From: Pseudomonas sp. FeN3W
GTDB taxonomy: Bacteria > Pseudomonadota > Gammaproteobacteria > Pseudomonadales > Pseudomonadaceae
Assembly: GCA_030263805.2 (NCBI GenBank)
Contig: CP136010.1
Span: 4,727,001 to 4,791,000 of the forward strand
Reading direction: 5' to 3'
DNA: 64,000 nt
This document shows, piece by piece, positions 48,842-57,372 of the stretch; the stretch's first letter is position 1, and every line of letters starts with the position of its first letter. The notes under the pieces were generated by a model. It saw only the letters and a program-made list of their open reading frames with translations. It did not search any database and was not told the origin of the DNA. Position numbers and translations under genes: made by a program.

Positions 48842-50311
48842 ATGTGGCGTGAAACCAAGATTTTGTTGATAGACGATGATCATGACCGCCGGCGCGACCT
48901 GGCTGTCATCCTGAATTTTCTCAGCGAGGATCATCTGGCTTGTTCAAGCAGTGAATGGCAGGAGGCGGTCGCCAGCCTCGAGTCCAGCCGTGTTGTCAAC
49001 GGTGTCATGCTGGGTGACGTGTCCTCAAAGGGCGGCGCCGTCGAACTGATCAAGCAGATGGGAAAATGGGATGAAAATGTCCCACTGATGCTGATCGGTG
49101 AGCCCGCTCCGGCGGACTGGCCGGACGATCTGCGACGCCGAGTGCTGACCAGTCTGGAAATGCCTCCCAGCTATAACAAGCTGCTCGACTCCCTGCACCG
49201 TGCGCAGATCTATCGCGAAATGTACGATCAGGCGAAGTCCCGTGGTCGCCAGCGCGAGCCCAATCTTTTCCGCAGCCTGGTCGGCACCAGTCGAGCGGTT
49301 CAGCACGTCCGGCAGATGATGGAACAGGTCGCCGATACCGAAGCCAGTGTGCTGATTCTTGGTGAATCCGGCACCGGCAAGGAAGTGGTCGCGCGAAATC
49401 TGCACTACCACTCGAAGCGGCGTCAGGGGCCCTTTGTGCCTGTCAATTGCGGGGCGATTCCGGCGGAGTTGCTGGAAAGCGAACTGTTCGGGCATGAGAA
49501 GGGCGCCTTTACCGGTGCGATTACTGCTCGCGCGGGTCGTTTCGAGCTTGCCGAGGGCGGTACGCTGTTTCTCGATGAGATAGGCGACATGCCGTTGCCG
49601 ATGCAGGTCAAGCTGCTGCGGGTTCTGCAGGAGCGCACATTCGAGCGCGTTGGCAGCAACCGTACGCAGAATGCCGATGTGCGCATCATCGCGGCGACGC
49701 ACAAGGACCTGGAGAAAATGATCGAGGAGGGGACCTTCCGCGAGGACCTCTACTATCGTCTGAATGTCTTCCCCATCGAGATGGCGCCGCTACGGGAGCG
49801 TGTCGAGGATATCCCGCTGCTGATGAACGAGCTGATCTCGCGCATGGAGCATGAAAAGCGCGGCTCTATACGTTTCAACTCGGCGGCGATCATGTCGCTG
49901 TGTCGGCACGATTGGCCGGGCAATGTCCGCGAGCTGGCCAACCTGGTGGAGCGCATGGCGATCATGCATCCCTATGGCGTCATCGGGGTAATGGAGCTGC
50001 CGAAGAAGTTTCGCCATGTCGACGACGATGACGAGCAGTACGCGACCAGCCTGCATGATGAGATGGAAGAGCGCGCGGCAATCAGTGCGCCGATGGTAGT
50101 GCCCGAAGCTCAGGCGATGCTGCCGATCGAGGGGCTGGATCTCAAGGAGTACCTCGGCAACCTGGAGCAGGGACTTATTCATCAGGCCCTCGAAGATGCC
50201 GGTGGCGTAGTGGCTCGCGCGGCTGAACGGTTGAGGATTCGCCGTACCACGCTGGTCGAGAAAATGCGCAAGTACGGTATGAATCGTCGCGACGACGATA
50301 TGGGCGACTAG
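48842..50311 (+). CDS. fleQ: Flagellar master regulator FleQ
   Basis: Sigma-54 enhancer-binding protein and c-di-GMP receptor at the top of the flagellar hierarchy, 489 residues. Order: atypical receiver (1-120), AAA+ domain with GESGTGKE at 174-181, GAFTGA near 221, Walker B TLFLDEIGDM near 242, and a Fis-type helix-turn-helix at the end (VVARAAERLRIRRTTLVEKMRKYG). The c-di-GMP contact residues of P. aeruginosa FleQ are kept (LFRS at 142-145, Arg185, Asn186). Asp59 occupies the receiver phospho-site that is not Asp in P. aeruginosa as I recall it. FleN is its antagonist. Confidence 0.97.
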   Translation: MWRETKILLIDDDHDRRRDLAVILNFLSEDHLACSSSEWQEAVASLESSRVVNGVMLGDVSSKGGAVELIKQMGKWDENVPLMLIGEPAPADWPDDLRRRVLTSLEMPPSYNKLLDSLHRAQIYREMYDQAKSRGRQREPNLFRSLVGTSRAVQHVRQMMEQVADTEASVLILGESGTGKEVVARNLHYHSKRRQGPFVPVNCGAIPAELLESELFGHEKGAFTGAITARAGRFELAEGGTLFLDEIGDMPLPMQVKLLRVLQERTFERVGSNRTQNADVRIIAATHKDLEKMIEEGTFREDLYYRLNVFPIEMAPLRERVEDIPLLMNELISRMEHEKRGSIRFNSAAIMSLCRHDWPGNVRELANLVERMAIMHPYGVIGVMELPKKFRHVDDDDEQYATSLHDEMEERAAISAPMVVPEAQAMLPIEGLDLKEYLGNLEQGLIHQALEDAGGVVARAAERLRIRRTTLVEKMRKYGMNRRDDDMGD

Positions 50312-50342
50312 CACGCTGCTAAGCGATTCTAGAAAGACGTTC

Positions 50343-50372
50343 AAAAGGCCATCTGGATCAGATGGTCTTTTT
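50343..50372 (+). terminator. Intrinsic terminator after fleQ
   Basis: Arms AAAAGGCCATCTG (50343-50355) and CAGATGGTCTTTT pair over 13 bases with one G-U around the loop GAT, ending in T5. It separates fleQ from fleSR. Confidence 0.85.
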
Positions 50373-50421
50373 CGTATGGCTTGAGTTCCGCCGATGGGTT
50401 GTCTGGATAGCGCCAGGTGCC

Positions 50422-50436
50422 GGGCACGAAGATTGC
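50422..50436 (+). promoter_or_regulatory. Sigma-54 promoter for fleSR
   Basis: GGGCACGAAGATTGC has GG at 50423-50424 and GC at 50435-50436 with 10 bases between. It agrees with FleQ/RpoN control of fleSR and rules out translation starts upstream of about 50448. Confidence 0.85.
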
Positions 50437-50480
50437 TGGTTTCCGTCAACCGACTTTCTTTTGACAGGCGCAAGCGACCC

Positions 50481-51668
50481 GTGAATTCCGTCACCAAGCC
50501 CTCCGCGAGTTCATTCGATGCCCCAGACGTGCTGGCGTTGACTCGATCACTCGAGCTCTTTCGTCAGGTCTCCGGGCAGCTAGGCGAATCCGAGGAGCTG
50601 TTGCAGGTACGCGTCGCCGAGCTCAAGGGGCTGCTTGCCGAGGCCGGCGAGCTTCGACAACAGGAGCTGGAGGAGAAAGAGCGTCTCGCGCAGCGATTGC
50701 AGAGCGTTCTCGACCTGTTGCCAGGTGGTGTCGTCGTGATCGATGGGCAGGGTGTGGTGCGTGATGCCAATCCGGTTGGCCTTGAGCTGTTGGGCGAGCC
50801 GCTGGTGGGTCAGCCCTGGCGCGAGATTATTGGCCGCTGTTTTGCGCCGCGCCGGGACGACGGGCACGAGATATCGCTACGCAATGGTCGCCGCCTGTCG
50901 ATCGCTACGCGCTCGCTTGCCGGGGAACCTGGCCAGCTGGTGCTGCTCACCGACCTTACCGAGACCCGCCGGCTTCAGGATCAGCTGGCGCGTCATGAGC
51001 GGCTGTCGTCGCTGGGGCGCATGGTGGCTTCGCTTGCCCATCAGATTCGCACTCCACTGTCCACCGCGTTGCTATATGCCAGTCACCTCGAACAGGGCGG
51101 CCTGAGCGAACAGCAACAGCAGCGCTTCGCCGGCAATCTGAAGGCTCGTCTGCACGAGTTGGAGCATCAGGTCCGTGACATGCTGATCTTCGCCCGCGGT
51201 GATCTGCCGTTGAACGATCGACTGAGTCCTGCAGCGCTGCTGTCAGCGCTGCGTTCGTCTGCCGAGCCACGTCTGCAGGGTGCTAGTGTGCGCTGGCAGT
51301 GTGACGTGCAGGGGGTGGAGGTGTTGTGCAATCGCGATACGTTGGTCGGAGCACTGCTCAATCTCATCGAAAATGCGCTGCAGGCCAGCGCCGGAGCGCC
51401 GCGCCTGAAGGTTCACCTGTATCGCCGCAACGAAACGTTGCGCGTGTGCATAAGCGACTGTGGTAAAGGCATCGATGCCGAAACACTGAGCCGGTTGGGA
51501 GAGCCGTTTTTCACCACCCGGACCACCGGAACCGGCCTGGGGCTGGCAGTGGCCAAAGCCGTTGCCCGAGCCCATCAAGGTGAGCTGCAGTTGCGCTCGC
51601 GGCCTGGCCGCGGAACCTCTGCGTTGATGAGCCTGCCGCTGATTCCCGCCACTCACAAACCGGAGTGA
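50481..51668 (+). CDS. fleS: Flagellar sensor kinase FleS
   Basis: Soluble histidine kinase that activates FleR for mid-stage flagellar genes. GTG at 50481 gives 395 residues, close to the usual length; the longer reading from 50394 would start before its own promoter. A coiled coil (about 15-65) is followed by a PAS domain (about 68-170), the H-box SLAHQIRTPLS near 186, and the ATPase domain with NLIENALQAS near 295, DCGKGID near 326 and GTGLGLAVAK near 350. No membrane segment is seen. The ribosome site is weak. Confidence 0.93.
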   Translation: MNSVTKPSASSFDAPDVLALTRSLELFRQVSGQLGESEELLQVRVAELKGLLAEAGELRQQELEEKERLAQRLQSVLDLLPGGVVVIDGQGVVRDANPVGLELLGEPLVGQPWREIIGRCFAPRRDDGHEISLRNGRRLSIATRSLAGEPGQLVLLTDLTETRRLQDQLARHERLSSLGRMVASLAHQIRTPLSTALLYASHLEQGGLSEQQQQRFAGNLKARLHELEHQVRDMLIFARGDLPLNDRLSPAALLSALRSSAEPRLQGASVRWQCDVQGVEVLCNRDTLVGALLNLIENALQASAGAPRLKVHLYRRNETLRVCISDCGKGIDAETLSRLGEPFFTTRTTGTGLGLAVAKAVARAHQGELQLRSRPGRGTSALMSLPLIPATHKPE

Positions 51669-51673
51669 CCTGT

Positions 51674-53062
51674 ATGGCCGCCACGATACTTCTGGTCGAA
51701 GACGATCACGCCTTGCGCGAAGCCCTGGGCATCACGCTGCAGCTGGGGGGCTACGAGTACCGTGCCGTCGATTGCGCCGAAGCGGCCCTGTGTGCCCTGC
51801 AGGAAGAGGCGTTCGGCCTGGTCATCAGTGACGTGAACATGCCCGGCATGGATGGCCACGAACTGCTCTCGCTGGTTCGGCAACGCTACCCGCAGGTGCC
51901 CGTGCTGCTGATGACCGCCTTTGGCGCGGTAACGAGGGCGGTGGATGCGATGCGCCAGGGCGCTGTCGATTATCTGGTCAAGCCGTTCGAGCCAGGTACA
52001 TTGCTTGAGCTCTTGGGGCGCCATGTGAACGGCATCGCTGCTACCGAGGCAGAAGGACCGGTGGCGTTCGAGCCGTCCAGCCAGCAGCTGCTGGCTCTTG
52101 CCCGGCGGGTGGCGCAAAGTGACTCCACGGTACTGATCTCCGGTGAGTCGGGTACTGGCAAGGAGGTGCTGGCGCGCTATATCCACCAGCAGTCGCCGAG
52201 GCACGGCAAGCCATTCACTGCCATCAATTGCGCTGCCATTCCGGACAACATGCTCGAGGCAACCCTGTTCGGGCATGAGAAGGGCGCTTTCACCGGCGCC
52301 ATTGCCAGCCAGCCGGGCAAGTTCGAGCAGGCCGACGGTGGTACTCTGCTGCTCGACGAAATATCCGAGATGCCGTTGGGGCTGCAGGCGAAGTTGCTGC
52401 GTGTATTGCAGGAGCGTGAGGTCGAGCGGGTCGGTGGGCGCAAGCCTATCGCGCTGGATATTCGCGTGCTCGCCACGACCAACCGTGATCTTGCTGGCGA
52501 AGTCGCGGCGGGTCGCTTCCGTGAAGATCTCTATTACCGTCTTTCAGTCTTCCCATTGGCGTGGTCGCCGCTGAGGCAGCGCCCGGCGGATATTCTGCCG
52601 CTGGCCGAACGCCTGTTGACCAGCCATGCCCAAAAGATGCGCCAGGCACCTGCGCGGCTTTCGGACGAGGCGCAGCGCTGCCTGGTGGCGTATACGTGGC
52701 CAGGCAATGTGCGCGAACTGGACAACGCGATACAGCGAGCGTTGATTCTTCAGCAGGGCGGCATGATCCAGCCGCAGGACCTGTGCCTGGCGGGGGTGGA
52801 TGGTGTTGCGAGTATGCCTGTCGCCAACAGCGCGGTGCAGTCATGCGAGGGCGCTGCAGCGGGGGCTGGGGCCGGTACGGCGCTCGGGGATGATCTGCGC
52901 CGCCGCGAGTTCCAGTTGATCATCGATACCCTGCGTGCCGAACGCGGACGACGCAAGGAGACGGCTGATCGGCTGGGTATCAGTGCGCGCACTCTGCGCT
53001 ACAAGCTGGCGCAGATGCGCGACGCCGGGATGGATGTCGAGGCATCGCTGTACGCGGGCTGA
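51674..53062 (+). CDS. fleR: Flagellar response regulator FleR (NtrC family)
   Basis: Sigma-54 activator phosphorylated by FleS. ATG at 51674 lies 8 bases after CGGAG and gives 462 residues. The receiver has Asp53 (VISDVNMPG). The AAA+ domain has GESGTGKE near 160, GAFTGA near 207 and a Walker B sequence TLLLDEISEM near 228. The C-terminal Fis-type helix-turn-helix (GRRKETADRLGISARTLRYKL) ends the protein, after an Ala/Gly-rich linker near 395-405. fleS and fleR lie 5 bases apart. Confidence 0.96.
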   Translation: MAATILLVEDDHALREALGITLQLGGYEYRAVDCAEAALCALQEEAFGLVISDVNMPGMDGHELLSLVRQRYPQVPVLLMTAFGAVTRAVDAMRQGAVDYLVKPFEPGTLLELLGRHVNGIAATEAEGPVAFEPSSQQLLALARRVAQSDSTVLISGESGTGKEVLARYIHQQSPRHGKPFTAINCAAIPDNMLEATLFGHEKGAFTGAIASQPGKFEQADGGTLLLDEISEMPLGLQAKLLRVLQEREVERVGGRKPIALDIRVLATTNRDLAGEVAAGRFREDLYYRLSVFPLAWSPLRQRPADILPLAERLLTSHAQKMRQAPARLSDEAQRCLVAYTWPGNVRELDNAIQRALILQQGGMIQPQDLCLAGVDGVASMPVANSAVQSCEGAAAGAGAGTALGDDLRRREFQLIIDTLRAERGRRKETADRLGISARTLRYKLAQMRDAGMDVEASLYAG

Positions 53063-53124
53063 GCGAGCCCCTCTCAACCGCGCTCTGATAAGCTGCCGCC
53101 ATCCTCATGATGGAGAATTTCCAG

Positions 53125-53784
53125 GTGCACAAAGACTTTTGGCAGGAGCGCTGGGCGCGCAACGAGATCGGTTTTCACCTTGACGATGTCCATCCTGGCC
53201 TGCGTCGTCACTGGCCACGGCTGGCGTTACCTGACGGTGCGACGGTGCTGGTGCCGTTGTGCGGCAAAAGCCTGGATCTGGCCTGGCTGGCCGGACAGGG
53301 CTTCAAGGTCGTGGGCGTGGAGCTGAGTGAAAAGGCTGTAGAAGCATTCTTTTCCGAACAGCAACTCGAAGCTGAAATTTCCCGGCGTGGGCCGTTCAAG
53401 GTCTATCGCTCCGATACCCTGGAGATCCGTTGCGGCGACTTTTTCGCGCTCAGCGCGGCCGATGTCCTCGGGTGCCAGGCGGTCTACGATCGTGCCGCCT
53501 TGATCGCATTGCCGCACGCGATGCGTCAGCGCTACGCGGCACTGCTGTCGAGCATCCTCCCAGCCGGCTGTCAGCAGCTTCTGGTTACGCTGGATTATGA
53601 TCAGGCAGAGATGGATGGGCCGCCCTTCGCGGTGGGTGCGAGTGAGGTGCGCGACCTGTACGCCGCTGAGTGGAGTGTGGAGCTGCTGGAAGCCAAGGAG
53701 GTGCTGGAACGTAACCCTCGAATGCGCGAGCGTGGTCTGACGCGGCTCGAGGAGCATTTCCATTGGCTACAACGGCGGGGCTGA
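53125..53784 (+). CDS. tpm: Thiopurine/thiol S-methyltransferase
   Basis: AdoMet-dependent methyltransferase; in pseudomonads it also methylates selenium and tellurium compounds. GTG at 53125, 10 bases after GGAG, gives 219 residues and the usual start HKDFWQERWARNEIGFH. An ATG at 53107 lacks a ribosome site. The AdoMet loop is VLVPLCGKSLDLAWLA near 41-56, followed by GVELSEKAVEAFF near 65-77 and YDRAALIALP near 126. It is the first of several genes matching a P. aeruginosa block (htpX, msrB, gpx) in content. Confidence 0.93.
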   Translation: MHKDFWQERWARNEIGFHLDDVHPGLRRHWPRLALPDGATVLVPLCGKSLDLAWLAGQGFKVVGVELSEKAVEAFFSEQQLEAEISRRGPFKVYRSDTLEIRCGDFFALSAADVLGCQAVYDRAALIALPHAMRQRYAALLSSILPAGCQQLLVTLDYDQAEMDGPPFAVGASEVRDLYAAEWSVELLEAKEVLERNPRMRERGLTRLEEHFHWLQRRG

Positions 53785-53809
53785 CCCGCCGTAGGTAATG
53801 CTGCAGCGA

Positions 53810-54454
53810 TCAGTCGTCGGCCTGTAGACGGCGGATGAAGGTGTCGGCTTCGTCGATGGCGCGCTGCATGTCAGCCATCAGCTGGTCGACGTTGCCCTGC
53901 AGCGTGCGGTATTCCCCGTGCAAGGCGCTGATCGCGCGAGCATTGAGGTTGTGCTTGAGAAACAGCACCTGATCGCGCAGTACGCTGAGCACCGGGTCGA
54001 TGCGTTTCTCCGCCGCTTTCATGCGCTGGATCAGCGTTCGGTATTCCGCGCGGGTGCGGTTGAGTTCTTTGGCGCTGGCGGCTTTCAGGCTGGCGTTGCT
54101 GTATTGCTTGAGTTCGCTTTCCCATTCACTGAACAGCGCGTCGGCCACGTCTTCGACCGCTTCGATACGGGCGCGGACATCGCGCGCGCTCGCTACGCTG
54201 GCTTCGTATTCTTCGTTGAGTGCGGCGTAACGCTTCTCCAGGTCGCCGCCCTTGACCTCGACGACGCTGCGATAGCGCTCCAGAGCATCCTTGAACTGCT
54301 GTTTGGCTTCCTGCTGCGAGTCACGCGACTCTTCCACGCGATCGACCAGGATGTCGCGCTTATGGATACCGGCCTTCTCCATTGCTGAATAGTAGGCACT
54401 CTGACAGCCGCCGAGCGCGAGCAGCGCGAAGCAGGCGAATATGAAGCGGCGCAT
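53810..54454 (-). CDS. DUF2959 coiled-coil lipoprotein
   Basis: A 214-residue predicted lipoprotein with lipobox LALGGC near residues 12-17, a start behind AAGGAATCGCC, and a long helical, Ala/Glu/Arg-rich coiled-coil body. The segment ILVDRVEESRDSQQEAKQQF is the conserved DUF2959 start. The function is unknown. A longer in-frame reading to 54535 would pass through the htpX terminator and was rejected. It lies convergent with tpm (25 bases apart) and downstream of htpX on the same strand. Confidence 0.88.
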   Translation of the reverse strand: MRRFIFACFALLALGGCQSAYYSAMEKAGIHKRDILVDRVEESRDSQQEAKQQFKDALERYRSVVEVKGGDLEKRYAALNEEYEASVASARDVRARIEAVEDVADALFSEWESELKQYSNASLKAASAKELNRTRAEYRTLIQRMKAAEKRIDPVLSVLRDQVLFLKHNLNARAISALHGEYRTLQGNVDQLMADMQRAIDEADTFIRRLQADD

Positions 54455-54495
54455 GGCGATTCCTTGTATGCGGGTTGAGTCTGCATAGACAAACG

Positions 54496-54521
54496 AAAAG
54501 GGCGACTTGCGTCGCCCTTGT
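54496..54521 (-). terminator. Intrinsic terminator after htpX
   Basis: AAGGGCGAC-TTGC-GTCGCCCTT (54498-54519), a 9-base-pair perfect stem that on the minus strand runs into TTTTC. Confidence 0.75.
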
Positions 54522-54535
54522 TGCGTTCGGTGCAC

Positions 54536-55408
54536 TTAGCCGCGCTGGCGCAGGGCTTCGATGCGGTCTTCCAGCGGCGGGTGAGTCATGAACAGCCCGG
54601 CCAGGCCATGCTTCAGCGAACCGTTGATGCCGAATGCCTTGAGAGTGTCGGGCATGTGGACCGGCATGCCCTGTTCGGCACGCAGGCGCTGCAGGGCGCC
54701 AATCATGGCGCTGGTGCCGGCCAGTTGGGCGCCGGCCTCGTCGGCACGGTACTCGCGTTTGCGCGAGAACCACATGACGATGATGCTGGCGAGCAGGCCT
54801 AGCACCAGTTCGGCAAAGATCGTCGCGACGAAGTAGCCGATGCCGTGGCCGTCCTCATTCTTCAGGATCGCCTTGTCGACGAAGTTGCCGAAGATACGAG
54901 CGAAGAACATGACGAAGGTGTTCACCACGCCCTGGATCAGCGCCAGGGTCACCATGTCGCCATTGGCTACGTGGCCGATCTCGTGGGCAAGCACCGCTTT
55001 CACTTCATCCGGCGAGAAGCGCTCGAGCAGTCCCTGGCTGACCGCCACCAGTGCGTCGTTGCGGTTCCAGCCGGTGGCAAAGGCGTTGGCCTCGTAGGCC
55101 GGGAAAATGCCGACTTCGGGCATCTTGATGCCGGCGTCGCGCGACAGTTGCTCGACTGTCTGCAGCAGCCACTGCTCGTGACGGGTGCGCGGCTGGCTGA
55201 TGATTTCCGTACGGGTACTCATCTTCGCCATCCATTTGGAGATGAACAGCGAAATGAGCGAGCCCGCGAAGCCGAAGACCGCGCAGAAGACCAGCAGGCT
55301 GCCGTAGTTCTGGCCGGTATAGCGATCGACCCCGAGCAGCTTGAGGGTGATGCTGGCGATGACCAGCACCGCAAGGTTGGTGGCCAGGAACAAGAAAATG
55401 CGCATCAT
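54536..55408 (-). CDS. htpX: Inner-membrane zinc protease HtpX
   Basis: Quality-control metalloprotease (M48) that degrades damaged membrane proteins. The 290 residues have two N-terminal membrane segments (about 4-24 and 36-57), the zinc motif HEIGH (His142, Glu143, His146), a third hydrophobic segment near 155-180 and a fourth near 190-210, and the third ligand region EYRADEAGA. Start at 55408 (MMRIFLF) as in P. aeruginosa; the next ATG is at 55405. It has its own terminator. Confidence 0.96.
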   Translation of the reverse strand: MMRIFLFLATNLAVLVIASITLKLLGVDRYTGQNYGSLLVFCAVFGFAGSLISLFISKWMAKMSTRTEIISQPRTRHEQWLLQTVEQLSRDAGIKMPEVGIFPAYEANAFATGWNRNDALVAVSQGLLERFSPDEVKAVLAHEIGHVANGDMVTLALIQGVVNTFVMFFARIFGNFVDKAILKNEDGHGIGYFVATIFAELVLGLLASIIVMWFSRKREYRADEAGAQLAGTSAMIGALQRLRAEQGMPVHMPDTLKAFGINGSLKHGLAGLFMTHPPLEDRIEALRQRG

Positions 55409-55496
55409 GTTGCGGCAGACTCCAGGGTAGGAATTGAAGAACGATAGGCTATATAAGGGGCGCCCTTGAGCTATTCAACCGGGCGACTATTTCAAG

Positions 55497-55967
55497 CTAT
55501 GTCGCTTGCCCATGGAGGTTGGGGTGCAGCGGTGCGCCGGACTGGCTTTCGAACATCAATCGGGCCAGCTGAGCGATGCGCTCGCTGTCCGCGTGCTTCA
55601 ATGCCTCGCGAAGCTGGTGGGCGAGGCTGGCCTGAATGCGCAGCACGCTGGGAGGGAGGCTGAGGTCGCCGGTGATTTGCCCGGGCACCGCTCGTGTCAG
55701 GCGTATGAAGCCCTTTTCGGTGAGCACCGCCTGGTCCAGCGCTTGGAAATGAATGGTGCTCTCGTAACGCAGATAGCCTTCCTCGGCGAGCCAGAGCAGG
55801 GCGCTCAGGCAGCTCTGGTGGCGCTTGGAGGGAAGGCCGAATTCGTCCGGCTCTTCCCGGCCGATCAGATCCTCTACGTACAGCGCGACCTTGCGAGGGA
55901 AGGCCTGATAGAGCATGAGCAGGCCGCCCGCCGCATCCTTGTAGAAGTCGTCGATCTGCAGGTCCAT
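55497..55967 (-). CDS. Conserved protein of unknown function, next to the aminotransferase
   Basis: A 156-residue soluble protein with no recognised domain. It has a winged-helix-like run of predicted helices (CLSALLWLAEEGYLRYEST, AVLTEKGFIRLT) and an acidic, Leu-rich N-terminus. It starts 3 bases after the alaA-like gene, so the two are co-transcribed. A gene in the same place (between htpX and an aminotransferase gene) occurs in P. aeruginosa. The helix-strand pattern could fit a DNA-binding or dimerisation fold, but this is only a guess. Confidence 0.8.
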   Translation of the reverse strand: MDLQIDDFYKDAAGGLLMLYQAFPRKVALYVEDLIGREEPDEFGLPSKRHQSCLSALLWLAEEGYLRYESTIHFQALDQAVLTEKGFIRLTRAVPGQITGDLSLPPSVLRIQASLAHQLREALKHADSERIAQLARLMFESQSGAPLHPNLHGQAT

Positions 55968-55970
55968 CGC

Positions 55971-57182
55971 TTACTGGTGGTAGGTCTTGAGAAAGTTGCC
56001 GATGCGGCCAATGGCCTGCTCCAGGTCGTCCACGCGGGGCAGGGTGACCACGCGGAAATGGTCCGGCCATGGCCAGTTGAATGCCGTGCCCTGGACGATC
56101 AGCAGCTTCTCGGAAAGCAGCAGATCAAGCACGAACTTCTCGTCGTTGTGAATCGGACAGATCTTCGGGTCGATGCGCGGGAACGCGTACAGTGCGCCCA
56201 TGGGTTTGACGCAGCTGATGCCCGGAATGTCGTTGAGCAGCTCCCAGGTGCGGTTGCGCTGCTCGAGCAGGCGACCCGGCGGTAATACCAGGTCGTTGAT
56301 GCTCTGATAGCCGCCCAGTGCGGTCTGGATCGCATGCTGCGACGGTACGTTGGCGCACAGGCGCATGTTGGCGAGGATATCCAGGCCTTCGATGTAGCTC
56401 TGCGCCTTGTGCTTCGGCCCGGAAATCGCCACCCAGCCGGAGCGGAAGCCCGCGACACGGTAAGACTTGGACAGGCCGTTGAAGGTCAGGCAGAGCACGT
56501 CTGGTGCCAGCGAGGCGGTAGAGATGTGTACGGCGTCGTCGTAGAGGATCTTGTCGTAGATTTCGTCGGAGAACAGAACGAGCTTGTGCTGGCGCGCCAG
56601 CTCGACCATGCCTTCGAGCACTTCTTTGGGGTACACCGCGCCGGTGGGGTTGTTCGGGTTGATCAGCACCAATGCCTTGGTGTTCGGCGTGATCTTGGCC
56701 TTGATGTCGGCCAGGTCCGGCCACCAGTTGGCCTGCTCATCGCAGAGGTAGTGCACCGGCTTGCCGCCGGCCAGGCTCACCGCGGCGGTCCACAGGGGGT
56801 AATCCGGGGCGGGAATCAGCACTTCATCGCCGTTGTTCAGCAATGCCTGCATGGACATGACGATCAGCTCGGACACGCCGTTGCCGAGGTAGATGTCTTC
56901 GATGCCGACACCTTCCACCTGCTTCTGCTGGTAGTACTGCATGATCGCCTTGCGGGCGCTGAAAAGGCCTTTGGAGTCGCTGTAGCCTTGGGCCGTGGGC
57001 AGATTGCGGATCACGTCCTGGAGGATTTCCTCCGGTGCTTCGAAACCGAACGGCGCCGGGTTGCCGATATTCAGCTTGAGGATGCGATGGCCTTCCTCTT
57101 CCAGGCGTTTGGCGTGCTTGAGCACGGGCCCGCGGATGTCGTAACAGACATTGGCAAGCTTGTTCGATTTGCTGACCTGCAT
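55971..57182 (-). CDS. alaA: PLP-dependent aminotransferase, AlaA-like
   Basis: A class I aminotransferase of 403 residues. It probably makes alanine from pyruvate and glutamate. The N-terminal VCYDIRGPVLKHAKRLEEEG, the NPNNPTGAV motif near 176, the PLP lysine in LSKSYRVAGFRSGW near 240, and the RSGW arginine region are all present and match the AlaA group best. Divergent from msrB across 190 bases. The specificity is inferred from similarity. Confidence 0.88.
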   Translation of the reverse strand: MQVSKSNKLANVCYDIRGPVLKHAKRLEEEGHRILKLNIGNPAPFGFEAPEEILQDVIRNLPTAQGYSDSKGLFSARKAIMQYYQQKQVEGVGIEDIYLGNGVSELIVMSMQALLNNGDEVLIPAPDYPLWTAAVSLAGGKPVHYLCDEQANWWPDLADIKAKITPNTKALVLINPNNPTGAVYPKEVLEGMVELARQHKLVLFSDEIYDKILYDDAVHISTASLAPDVLCLTFNGLSKSYRVAGFRSGWVAISGPKHKAQSYIEGLDILANMRLCANVPSQHAIQTALGGYQSINDLVLPPGRLLEQRNRTWELLNDIPGISCVKPMGALYAFPRIDPKICPIHNDEKFVLDLLLSEKLLIVQGTAFNWPWPDHFRVVTLPRVDDLEQAIGRIGNFLKTYHQ

Positions 57183-57372
57183 GATCCTGAGTGTCCCGAA
57201 GTGAAAACGCGCCAGTTCCGGAAATGGCTGGTTGCGCTTGGCATGAACCCGGGCGCCTTGGCAGTCGGAAACCCCGCTGCCAGACTAGGCGTCGAAGAGG
57301 GACGCATGATACGTGCGCCCTGACCACCGGAAAAGGTACAGATCGGCCTTTTTTGAGCTGAGGAGTGTATCG

